Shown: positions 1-5,754 of the stretch, one piece after another
Layout: every line of letters begins with the position of its first letter
Position numbering within the stretch: the first letter of the stretch is position 1
Source: Bacillota bacterium
GTDB taxonomy: Bacteria > Bacillota > Dethiobacteria > DTU022
Length of the DNA stretch: 7,157 nt
Reading direction: 5' to 3'
Assembly (NCBI GenBank): GCA_012510625.1
Contig: JAAZHP010000181.1
Coordinates: 1-7,157 of the forward strand
Notes under the pieces: generated by a model
Seen by the model: only the letters and a program-made list of their open reading frames with translations
Databases searched by the model: none
What the model was told of the DNA's origin: nothing
Translations under genes and position numbers: made by a program

Positions 1-1419
1 GGTTTGACCCGCCTGGATGCGGATTGCAAGCCGCAGCCGGCCTGCGCGGAGAGATGGGATGTTAGCGAGGATCAAACCGAGTATACCTTCTATCTGCGTG
101 ACGGCCTCAAGTGGTCAAATGGCGATCCGCTGACCGCCTACGATTTTGAATTTGCCTGGAAGAGATGCATCGATCCGGAACTGGCTGCAGATTACAGCTA
201 CATGTTTGACCTCATCGAGGGAGCGACCGCCTGCTACGAGGGTGAAGGCAGCCCCGACGATGTGGGGATTACTGCAGTAGACGAAAAAACGCTGAAGGTG
301 AAGCTGGTATCTGGCGCACCCTATTTCCTGGACCTGACCGCTTTCCCGACCTACTATCCTCTGCACCAGGAAACGGTGAAGGCTGACAACGAGGGCTGGC
401 ATCTGAAGCCTGAAACAACGATTGTCAACGGCCCCTTCAAACTGGAAAAGAGAGAACAGGGCCGCCTGGAGTATGTTCCCAACGAGAACTACTGGGATGC
501 CGAATCGGTGAAGCTGGACCGGCTCGTCTTTTTCACCGTTGAAGATATCAATACCGAGTTGACCATGTTTGAAAACGGGGAAATTCATATGACCCATACG
601 GTACCCGGCGCGGAAATCCCCCGGTTGAGAGAGGAAAGGCCCGACGAACTGCATATCTTCCCCTACCTGGGCACCTACTACTACATCTTCAACTGTGAAC
701 AGGAGCCCTTTGACGATGTCAGAGTGCGCAGAGCCCTGACCATGGCTATTGACCGCAAGGCCCTGGTTGAGGAAGTGACCCAGGGCGGCGAAATGCCCGC
801 CTATGCCTTTGTGCCTCCCGGTGTCGCCGACGTGGAAGAAGGTTCCGATTTCCGTGAAGTAGGCGGTGACTTCTTCGAGGAAGATATTGAAAAGGCGAAG
901 CAGCTGCTTGCCGAAGCCGGCTACGAGGATGGCGAAGGCTTCCCTGCCTTTGAAATCCTTTACAACACTCATGAAATGCACAAGATTATCGCCGAAGCGA
1001 TCATGGAGATGTGGGAGAAGAATCTGGGTATCACCGGTATCACCCTGCGCAACGAAGAGTGGGGCGTCTACCTCACCTCCCGCGATGAAGGTGACTTTGA
1101 CGTAGCCCGGGCCGGTTGGATTGGGGACTACGTTGAGCCGAATACCTTCCTCGACATGTGGAAAACAGGAAGCGGCAACAACAACACCAACTGGGGCGAT
1201 CCCCGCTACGACGAGATCATAAGCGAACTGGTTACGCTGGCCGATCCGGCGGACCGGATGCCGCTAATGCACGAGCAGGAAGAGATCCTGATGAGAGATA
1301 TGCCCATCATGCCGATTTACTATTACACCAGTCCCATGATGGTGAGCAGTAATCTGAAAGGCTATCTCTACCTGACCACCGGCGGGCTTGACTTCAAAAC
1401 GGCTTACCTTGAAGAGTAG
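1..1419 (+). CDS. oppA: Oligopeptide ABC transporter substrate-binding protein OppA (5' partial)
   Basis: Extracytoplasmic solute-binding protein of family 5 (SBP_bac_5), which captures oligopeptides and delivers them to the OppBC permease. The frame is open from base 1 (Gly-Leu-Thr-Arg-Leu), so the gene starts before the window. The TTG at 4 is unlikely to be the true start, because the fold normally has a signal peptide or lipobox and roughly 60-80 more residues ahead of this point. In-window length is 472 residues. Family motifs seen: WSNGDPLTAYDFEFAWKR (about 112-165), NGPFKLEK followed by NYWD (about 427-498), RVRRALTMAIDRKAL (about 721-765), and ARAGWIGDYVEPNTFLDMW (about 1105-1161). 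The last closely resembles the E. coli OppA segment around Asp419, which binds the peptide amino terminus; the matching Asp codon here is 1126-1128. This supports peptide rather than sugar or nickel binding. The gene is first in an oppABCDF operon. Peptide length preference cannot be read from sequence. Confidence 0.93.
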   Translation, partial: GLTRLDADCKPQPACAERWDVSEDQTEYTFYLRDGLKWSNGDPLTAYDFEFAWKRCIDPELAADYSYMFDLIEGATACYEGEGSPDDVGITAVDEKTLKVKLVSGAPYFLDLTAFPTYYPLHQETVKADNEGWHLKPETTIVNGPFKLEKREQGRLEYVPNENYWDAESVKLDRLVFFTVEDINTELTMFENGEIHMTHTVPGAEIPRLREERPDELHIFPYLGTYYYIFNCEQEPFDDVRVRRALTMAIDRKALVEEVTQGGEMPAYAFVPPGVADVEEGSDFREVGGDFFEEDIEKAKQLLAEAGYEDGEGFPAFEILYNTHEMHKIIAEAIMEMWEKNLGITGITLRNEEWGVYLTSRDEGDFDVARAGWIGDYVEPNTFLDMWKTGSGNNNTNWGDPRYDEIISELVTLADPADRMPLMHEQEEILMRDMPIMPIYYYTSPMMVSSNLKGYLYLTTGGLDFKTAYLEE

Positions 1420-1428
1420 GAGGCTGTT

Positions 1429-1482
1429 TTGAGAATTTCATTAAGTGATGTGAGAGGTATGCCGGAAAAACGGGCAAAATGA
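1429..1482 (+). CDS. Possible 17-codon leader-like ORF between oppA and oppB
   Basis: A perfect AGGAGG (1418-1423) overlaps the oppA stop codon and stands 5 nt before a TTG. The frame from this TTG reads MRISLSDVRGMPEKRAK and stops at TGA 1480-1482. The context GTAGGAGG-N5-TTTTGAG is close to that at the oppC-oppD junction, GTAGGAGG-N6-TTTGTG, where a real start follows. The ORF runs through the 5' arm of the inverted repeat 1452-1495 and stops at the last base of its loop, so a translating ribosome would open that hairpin. No similarity to a known peptide is recognised. It may be a leader peptide, a decayed gene start, or a chance consequence of a leftover Shine-Dalgarno. Confidence 0.3.
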   Translation: MRISLSDVRGMPEKRAK

Positions 1483-1495
1483 CGGCATTCCTCTT
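1452..1495 (+). repeat. Inverted repeat / RNA hairpin 1 in the oppA-oppB spacer
   Basis: The arms GAGAGGTATGCCG (1452-1464) and CGGCATTCCTCTT (1483-1495) pair over 13 positions with one mismatch and one terminal G-U pair, closing an 18-nt purine-rich loop. No T-run follows, so it is not a classical intrinsic terminator. It lies just after oppA and could protect the oppA mRNA 3' end or act with hairpin 2. Confidence 0.7.
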
Positions 1496-1502
1496 CAGAC
1501 AA

Positions 1503-1563
1503 GGAGAACGGACCTGCCCCGGCCGGTTGGCAGCGCTTCCGCCGGGCAAATGGTCCGTTCTCC
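1503..1563 (+). repeat. Strong inverted repeat / RNA hairpin 2 in the oppA-oppB spacer
   Basis: The arms GGAGAACGGACC (1503-1514) and GGTCCGTTCTCC (1552-1563) are perfect 12-bp complements. Inside them TGCCC (1515-1519) pairs with GGGCA (1544-1548) across a 3-nt bulge (1549-1551), and GGC (1521-1523) can pair with GCC (1541-1543). The following GGTTTAG is a poor T-tract, so full intrinsic termination is doubtful. The usual role for such a structure after a binding-protein gene is mRNA 3'-end stabilisation or partial termination, which raises binding protein over permease; that role is inferred here. Confidence 0.75.
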
Positions 1564-1572
1564 GGTTTAGAT

Positions 1573-1594
1573 AAAGGGGGCGCAGAAGGAATTG
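1573..1594 (+). promoter_or_regulatory. Ribosome binding site and TTG start of oppB
   Basis: AAAGGGGG (1573-1580) lies 11 nt before the TTG at 1592, and GAAGGA (1585-1590) lies almost against it. An in-frame TAG at 1568-1570 closes the frame upstream, and the codons between that stop and 1592 include no usual start. The next in-frame ATG would delete the first membrane helix, so TTG 1592 is the best start. Poor spacing of both purine runs suggests modest initiation. Confidence 0.6.
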
Positions 1595-2527
1595 TTTAAC
1601 TATTTATTACGGCGGTTGTTATATGCCCTGGTTGCTCTGTTGGTTGTGGTTACGGTTACTTTTTTATTCATGCATATTATACCCGGCGGCCCCTTTCAGC
1701 GTGAGAAAGCGCTTCCGGAGGCAGTCAAGAAAAACATTGAGGCCAGGTATAAACTGGATCAGCCGCTGCACATTCAGTATATTGATTATCTTTCTCACCT
1801 GGTCAGGGGCGACCTAGGCCCTTCGTATAAGTATCGCGGCATGACGGTGAACGATATCATCAGGGAGAGATTCCCTGTCTCCGTGCAGCTGGGAAGCGTA
1901 TCTATTTTGATTGCGCTGCTGCTGGGGATACCGGCCGGTATCATGGCCGCATTGAATCAGAATAAGCCTCCGGATTACGTGGTTATGTTTTTCAGCACCA
2001 TAGGCATCGCCATGCCCAGCTTTGTTATCGGAACTATGCTGATGTATTTTCTCTCGTACAAGTGGGGCCTGCTTCCTTCGGCCACGTGGGGTTCGCCCCA
2101 GCATGTGATCATGCCGGCCATTGCCCTGGCGGGGTTGCCGACGGCATACATTGCCCGGTTGACTCGCTCGAGCATGCTCGAGGTCCTGGGCCAGGACTAT
2201 ATGAAAACCGCCGTAGCCAAAGGGCTTTCCCGGATACGCATCCTCTGGGTGCATGGGATTAAGAATGCCATAATCCCGGTAGTCACTTATCTGGGTCCGC
2301 TCGTGGCGGGTATTTTAACCGGCAGTTTCGTGGTGGAGAATATTTTTGCCGTACCCGGCCTGGGAAAGCATTATGTAACCAGCATTTACAACCGCGATTA
2401 TACAGTCATTCTCGGCGTGACCGTGTTTTATTGTATTCTTTTAATATTTATGAACCTGCTGGTCGATCTGCTTTATCCCCTGCTTGATCCGCGCATCAAG
2501 CTTGGCGCTAGAAAGGAACAGGTATAA
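1592..2527 (+). CDS. oppB: Oligopeptide ABC transporter permease OppB
   Basis: One of the two inner-membrane subunits forming the peptide channel; family BPD_transp_1 (OppB/DppB). It has 311 residues, close to E. coli OppB (306). It opens with YLLRRLL and a first membrane helix at about 9-30, followed by HIIPGGPF. The extracytoplasmic stretch with IEARYKLDQP (49-58) and GDLGPSYKYRGMTVNDII (73-90) strongly resembles OppB rather than nickel or dipeptide relatives. Further helices lie near 98-121, 130-155, 172-190, 226-250 and 272-296. The cytoplasmic EAA-type loop that docks on the ATPase is at about 202-230, with AKGLSRIRILWVHGIKNAIIPV. The C-terminus VDLLYPLLDPRIKLG is typical. The start is TTG. 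The stop codon lies 1 nt before the oppC ATG, so the two are probably translationally coupled. Confidence 0.94.
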   Translation: MFNYLLRRLLYALVALLVVVTVTFLFMHIIPGGPFQREKALPEAVKKNIEARYKLDQPLHIQYIDYLSHLVRGDLGPSYKYRGMTVNDIIRERFPVSVQLGSVSILIALLLGIPAGIMAALNQNKPPDYVVMFFSTIGIAMPSFVIGTMLMYFLSYKWGLLPSATWGSPQHVIMPAIALAGLPTAYIARLTRSSMLEVLGQDYMKTAVAKGLSRIRILWVHGIKNAIIPVVTYLGPLVAGILTGSFVVENIFAVPGLGKHYVTSIYNRDYTVILGVTVFYCILLIFMNLLVDLLYPLLDPRIKLGARKEQV

Positions 2528-2528
2528 G

Positions 2529-3455
2529 ATGGCTCTATCAAGGGATTTGTTTAAACCGCTGCAGAAACGAGAATTCCAGGTTGAGCTGGTCCGGCCCAGC
2601 ACGACTTACTGGCAGGACGCCTGGCGAAGGTTGAAGAAAAACCCGGTGGCCATGGGAAGCCTGGTTCTAATTATCTTGATTTTGCTCCTGGCTATCTTCG
2701 GTCCTATATTTTCGCCCTATACCTATTCCGAACAGGATTTTGCCAGGAAGAACCAGGGGCCCAGCGCGGATCACTGGTTCGGCACTGACGGCCTGGGGCG
2801 GGATCTTTTTACCAGGGTATTGCACGGCGCCAGGATCTCTCTTTCCATCGGTTTTGTGGCCGCAGTGGTGGCGCTTCTCGGGGTGCTTTACGGCGGCATC
2901 TCCGGTTTTGCCGGCGGCTGGGTGGATAACGTGATGATGCGCTTTGTCGACATTATGTACAGCATCCCCTTTCTGCTCTGGGTGATCCTGATGATGGTTT
3001 ACCTGAAAGAGATCATGCCCGAAAACACGGGGCTCATCGCCATGTATATAGCCCTGGGGCTGGTTTATTGGCTCCCCATGGCCAGGATTGTGCGGGGGCA
3101 AATTTTAAGCCTTAAAGAGCAGGAATTTATCCTGGCTGCGCATACCATTGGAGCTTCGCGAACCCGGATCCTGCTGCGGCACCTGATTCCCAACTGCATG
3201 GGCCCGGTTATCGTTACCGCTACCCTGGCCATACCTGAGGCCATATTTACGGAAGCTTTCCTCAGTTTTATCGGCCTGGGTGTATCTGCTCCGCGGGCCA
3301 GCTGGGGCACGCTCGCTTCAGACGCGCTGGTCAGCCTGAAATCATATCCTCATCTTCTCTTTTTCCCCGCCGCGGCCATCTGCATCACTTTGCTGGCCTT
3401 TAATTTCCTGGGCGACGGTTTGCGTGACGCCCTGGATCCGAAGATGCGAAAGTAG
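2529..3455 (+). CDS. oppC: Oligopeptide ABC transporter permease OppC
   Basis: Second permease subunit, pairing with OppB in the inner membrane. It has 308 residues (E. coli OppC, 302). The frame is open from 2484, but ATG 2529 is preferred: AAGGA (2513-2517) lies 11 nt ahead, it starts just after the oppB stop, and the longer version would only add residues overlapping oppB. It shows the OppC N-domain pattern (WQDAWRRLKKNPVAMGSL, 28-45), a first helix at about 43-62, then WFGTDGLGRDLFTRVLHGARIS (83-104). The EAA loop is at about 199-229, with EFILAAHTIGASRTRILLRH then LIPN. The FLSFIGLG (244-251) and FNFLGDGLRDALDPK (291-305) signatures match OppC. Several more hydrophobic helices lie between these motifs. 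oppD begins 12 nt downstream. Confidence 0.94.
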   Translation: MALSRDLFKPLQKREFQVELVRPSTTYWQDAWRRLKKNPVAMGSLVLIILILLLAIFGPIFSPYTYSEQDFARKNQGPSADHWFGTDGLGRDLFTRVLHGARISLSIGFVAAVVALLGVLYGGISGFAGGWVDNVMMRFVDIMYSIPFLLWVILMMVYLKEIMPENTGLIAMYIALGLVYWLPMARIVRGQILSLKEQEFILAAHTIGASRTRILLRHLIPNCMGPVIVTATLAIPEAIFTEAFLSFIGLGVSAPRASWGTLASDALVSLKSYPHLLFFPAAAICITLLAFNFLGDGLRDALDPKMRK

Positions 3456-3470
3456 GAGGTCTCTTTTGTG
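3454..3470 (+). promoter_or_regulatory. Consensus Shine-Dalgarno and GTG start of oppD
   Basis: AGGAGGT (3454-3460) overlaps the oppC stop codon TAG and sits 7 nt before GTG 3468. This near-perfect site fixes the GTG start and suggests coupling to oppC termination. The same 10-mer AGGAGGTCTC recurs before oppF (4453-4462). Confidence 0.8.
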
Positions 3471-4466
3471 GAACACCTGTTGGAAGTAAAAAATCTTGAA
3501 GTTGAGTTCAGCACCTACGCCGGAATGGTCAAGGCTGTGCGGGGGGTCAGTTTCGAGGTTGATCCGGGCGAGGTGGTGGCACTTGTGGGCGAATCGGGCT
3601 GCGGCAAGAGTGTCACCGCCCAATCGATTTTGCAGCTCATTCCTTCGCCTCCCGGCAAGATTACCAACGGCGAGATTATATTTAATGGAGACAATATATT
3701 AAATAAAAACGAACGGGAAATGCAAAAGATCAGGGGCAACAGCATTGGCATGATCTTCCAGGATCCGATGACCTACCTGAACCCGGTTTTATCCATTGCC
3801 ACACAGGTTACCGAAAATCTCCGCCTGCACAAGGGCATGACCCGGGAACAGGCCATGAAACGCGCAGTGGAGCTCTTTCACCTGGTCGGCATACCGGAAC
3901 CGGAAATACGCTTGAAACAGTACCCCCACCAGTTCAGCGGGGGGATGCGGCAGCGGGTGATGATTGCCATGGCTCTGGCCTGCGAACCGAAACTGATTAT
4001 TGCCGACGAGCCCACCACCGCTCTCGATGTAACCGTGCAGGCGCAAATCCTGGAGCTGCTCAAAGAATTAAAGGATCGTTTCCAGACTGCAGTTATTTTA
4101 ATCACCCATGATTTGGGGGTAGTAGCGGGGCAGGCGGATCGCATTCTGGTTATGTATGCGGGGCAAATTGTCGAGTGCGGAACTCTCGACGCGGTGCTAA
4201 AAAAGCCGTCGCATCCTTACACCTGGGGGCTGTTGAAATCTGTACCCCGGCTGGATGCGGCGAAGGGGCAGAAACTGACTCCAATCTGGGGGCAGCCTCC
4301 CGATTTGCTGCAGGACTTTACCAGCTGTCCGTTCATGCCGCGGTGTGATTATGCCATGGGTATCTGCGCCCGGGAAATGCCGCCGTATTTTAACGGCGGA
4401 AAAGTCAGGTGCTGGCTTAACCATCCCCAGGCCCCAAAGGTAGAGTTTAAAAAGGAGGTCTCCTGA
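3468..4466 (+). CDS. oppD: Oligopeptide ABC transporter ATP-binding protein OppD
   Basis: Cytoplasmic ATPase subunit, 332 residues (E. coli OppD, 337), that powers peptide import together with OppF. ABC motifs are complete: Walker A GESGCGKS (41-48), Q-loop Gln98 in IFQDP, signature FSGGMRQR (156-163), Walker B LIIADEP (176-182) with catalytic Glu181, D-loop ALDVT (185-189), and H-loop His214 in ITHD. The C-terminal oligopeptide-transporter domain follows, with HPYTWGLL (249-256) and four cysteines C287, C293, C300, C315 in a C-x5-C-x6-C-x14-C layout. In a DppD homologue this domain was shown to bind a [4Fe-4S] cluster, so a cluster is plausible here. The start is GTG under a consensus Shine-Dalgarno. 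The stop lies 2 nt before the oppF ATG. Confidence 0.94.
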   Translation: MEHLLEVKNLEVEFSTYAGMVKAVRGVSFEVDPGEVVALVGESGCGKSVTAQSILQLIPSPPGKITNGEIIFNGDNILNKNEREMQKIRGNSIGMIFQDPMTYLNPVLSIATQVTENLRLHKGMTREQAMKRAVELFHLVGIPEPEIRLKQYPHQFSGGMRQRVMIAMALACEPKLIIADEPTTALDVTVQAQILELLKELKDRFQTAVILITHDLGVVAGQADRILVMYAGQIVECGTLDAVLKKPSHPYTWGLLKSVPRLDAAKGQKLTPIWGQPPDLLQDFTSCPFMPRCDYAMGICAREMPPYFNGGKVRCWLNHPQAPKVEFKKEVS

Positions 4467-4471
4467 TCATG
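4452..4471 (+). promoter_or_regulatory. Consensus Shine-Dalgarno of oppF inside the end of oppD
   Basis: AAGGAGGT (4452-4459), within the last codons of oppD, stands 9 nt before ATG 4469. It selects this ATG over the in-frame ATG at 4514, which would remove residues usually present in OppF. Confidence 0.75.
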
Positions 4472-5458
4472 GTCCCAACCTCGGCCCAGACACCGATCTT
4501 GAAGGTAAACAAAATGAAGAAATATTTTCAGCAGCAGAGCGCCTATTTTGGTAAAACCGGCAATTGGCTGAGAGCGGTTGACGGAGTCTCTTTCTCCATT
4601 CAGGCCGGGGAGACCCTGGGACTGGTTGGCGAGAGCGGCTGTGGAAAAACTACTGTAGGACGCACCGTGATCGGCCTCTACCAGCCTACCGCCGGCTGGG
4701 TCGCATACAAGGGGGTCAACCTGGCCCGGGCCAAGCCCTCAGAGCGCTTGGTTTACAGGCGGCAAATGCAGATGATATTTCAAGATCCCTATGCTTCATT
4801 GAATCCGCGGATGACTGTTGGTGATATTATCATGGAACCGCTGCTCATTCACCACCCCGGAATGGGGAAAAATGAGCGGATGGAAAGGGTTAATGAGCTG
4901 CTGAACATGGTCGGGCTTAACCCCGAACATGCCAACCGTTACCCCCATGAATTCAGCGGCGGCCAGCGCCAGCGTATCGGCATCGCCAGGGCCCTGGCGG
5001 TAGAACCGGAGCTGATTGTCTGTGACGAACCGGTTTCAGCCGTGGACGTCTCTATTCAGGCCCAAATAATCAACATGCTGGAAGAGCTTCAGGAAGAGTT
5101 GAATTTAACTTACCTGATTATCGCGCATGATCTGGCGATGGTGAAGCATATATCCGATCGGGTCGCGGTTATGTACCTGGGGAAAATTGTGGAGCTGGTT
5201 GACAGTGAGGTGCTGTATCACAATCCGCTTCATCCTTACTCCAGGGCTCTTCTTTCGGCAGTGCCCATAGCCGATCCCGACGTGGAACGGCAGCGCAAGC
5301 GGATTCTCCTTGAAGGCGACCTGCCAAGTCCCGTAAACCCGCCGCCGGGATGCTATTTCCATACCCGCTGCAACCGGGTTCTTCCAATATGCCACGAACA
5401 GGAACCCGAGCTGCGGGAACTGGAAAAGGGGCATTTCGTGGCCTGTCATAACGTCTAA
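4469..5458 (+). CDS. oppF: Oligopeptide ABC transporter ATP-binding protein OppF
   Basis: Second ATPase of the importer, 329 residues (E. coli OppF, 334), pairing with OppD. The N-terminus ILKVNKMKKYF and the insert before the first strand (QQQSAYFGKTGNWLRAVDGV, 21-40) are typical of OppF. Motifs: Walker A GESGCGKT (54-61), Q-loop Gln105 in IFQDPYASLNPRMTV, signature FSGGQRQR (162-169), Walker B LIVCDEP (182-188) with catalytic Glu187, D-loop AVDVS (191-195), and H-loop His220 in IIAHDLAMV. The D-loop has Val where Leu is commoner, a mild change. The C-terminal domain has HPYSRALLSAVP (255-266) and four cysteines C295, C301, C308, C326 (C-x5-C-x6-C-x17-C), so it may also hold an iron-sulfur cluster. 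It is the last gene of the operon, with a terminator 33 nt after the stop. Confidence 0.94.
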   Translation: MVPTSAQTPILKVNKMKKYFQQQSAYFGKTGNWLRAVDGVSFSIQAGETLGLVGESGCGKTTVGRTVIGLYQPTAGWVAYKGVNLARAKPSERLVYRRQMQMIFQDPYASLNPRMTVGDIIMEPLLIHHPGMGKNERMERVNELLNMVGLNPEHANRYPHEFSGGQRQRIGIARALAVEPELIVCDEPVSAVDVSIQAQIINMLEELQEELNLTYLIIAHDLAMVKHISDRVAVMYLGKIVELVDSEVLYHNPLHPYSRALLSAVPIADPDVERQRKRILLEGDLPSPVNPPPGCYFHTRCNRVLPICHEQEPELRELEKGHFVACHNV

Positions 5459-5490
5459 CCTTTTTAGTAAATTGCTGACCGAACTGATGG

Positions 5491-5547
5491 AGCTGCCCCA
5501 ACACCTGTCTATCTCTACGCGGTAGGCAACGGGACAGCTATTTTTTT
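5491..5547 (+). terminator. Intrinsic terminator of the opp operon
   Basis: AGCTGCCCC (5491-5499) pairs with GGGACAGCT (5531-5539) with a single C-A mismatch, and a run of seven T follows (5541-5547). The loop is long but contains a nested CTAC-GCG-GTAG hairpin (5515-5525). Position just after oppF and the T-run make this the likely end of the oppABCDF transcript. Confidence 0.75.
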
Positions 5548-5631
5548 CTGATCTTTTCGCAGCTGTTCCACACGTTTACTCTCCTGGCTTCCTTTGGCTT
5601 CAAGAAAATGCTCATCCCATAATGGTAACAT
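5515..5631 (-). CDS. Weak candidate small ORF, 38 residues, unknown function
   Basis: On the minus strand an ATG (complement of 5629-5631) opens a 38-codon frame ending at TAG (complement of 5515-5517). AGGCGG (complement of 5641-5646) lies 9 nt ahead, one base from a consensus Shine-Dalgarno. The product begins MLPLWDEHFLEAK and continues with a charged, helix-prone KRVEQLRKDQKK segment. I recognise no family. It runs into the terminator of the opp operon from the opposite side, and no clear minus-strand promoter was found. A frame this short may be chance or the remnant of a lost gene. Confidence 0.2.
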   Translation of the reverse strand: MLPLWDEHFLEAKGSQESKRVEQLRKDQKKIAVPLPTA

Positions 5632-5665
5632 TATTTCAGACCGCCTACAGGGTCACCATATCACA

Positions 5666-5688
5666 GGCCGTAACACCCGGCCCTTTTT
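5666..5688 (+). terminator. Short terminator-like hairpin upstream of the acyl-CoA dehydrogenase gene
   Basis: GGCCG (5666-5670) and CGGCC (5678-5682) form a 5-bp G+C stem with a 7-nt loop, followed by C and five T (5684-5688). The T-run is also part of the palindrome CCCTTTTTAAAAGGG (5681-5695). It could be a back-up terminator for read-through from oppF; the short stem keeps confidence low. Confidence 0.35.
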
Positions 5689-5727
5689 AAAAGGGAAGAA
5701 ATATTAGCATAATTGTGTTAATATAAG
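5686..5727 (+). promoter_or_regulatory. Candidate promoter of the acyl-CoA dehydrogenase gene
   Basis: The stretch is clearly AT-rich compared with its surroundings. The best sigma-A-like pair is TTTAAA (5686-5691), a 16-nt spacer and CATAAT (5708-5713). An alternative -10 is TATAAG (5722-5727), but it lacks a good -35. A promoter is expected here because terminator signals precede and a new gene with its own Shine-Dalgarno follows. Confidence 0.4.
5701..5724. promoter_or_regulatory. 24-bp dyad, candidate repressor operator
   Basis: The half-sites read ATATTAGCATAA (5701-5712) and, on the other strand, ATATTAACACAA (complement of 5713-5724). Ten of twelve positions match. It overlaps the proposed -10 region and lies 30 bp before the gene start, the usual place for a repressor operator. 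The regulator is not in the window and cannot be named; TetR- or GntR-type regulators commonly control acyl-CoA dehydrogenase genes. Confidence 0.5.
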
Positions 5728-5754
5728 ACCAGATAAACCGAAAGGGGCGGGAAG

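Noticed and set aside
4..6. TTG at 4 as the true start of oppA
   Set aside because: The protein would lack a signal peptide and the first part of the binding domain. The frame is open to the window edge, so the gene is simply truncated.
115..981. A 288-codon open frame on the minus strand opposite oppA
   Set aside because: It is fully antisense to a gene with clear family motifs, its translation shows no recognisable domain, and long antisense frames are common opposite G+C-richer coding sequence.
1503..1575. Hairpin 2 as a full intrinsic terminator ending an oppA-only transcript
   Set aside because: The stem is strong but the following bases (GGTTTAGATAAA) lack a T-run, and oppBCDF shows no clear promoter of its own in the spacer. 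Partial termination or mRNA stabilisation fits better.
2484..2528. Longer N-terminus for oppC starting inside oppB
   Set aside because: The 15 extra residues only read through the end of oppB. ATG 2529 has a Shine-Dalgarno at suitable spacing and gives the usual OppC length.
5105..5504. Two overlapping minus-strand frames of 111 and 114 codons opposite the end of oppF
   Set aside because: They are shadows of the oppF coding sequence with no recognisable motif.
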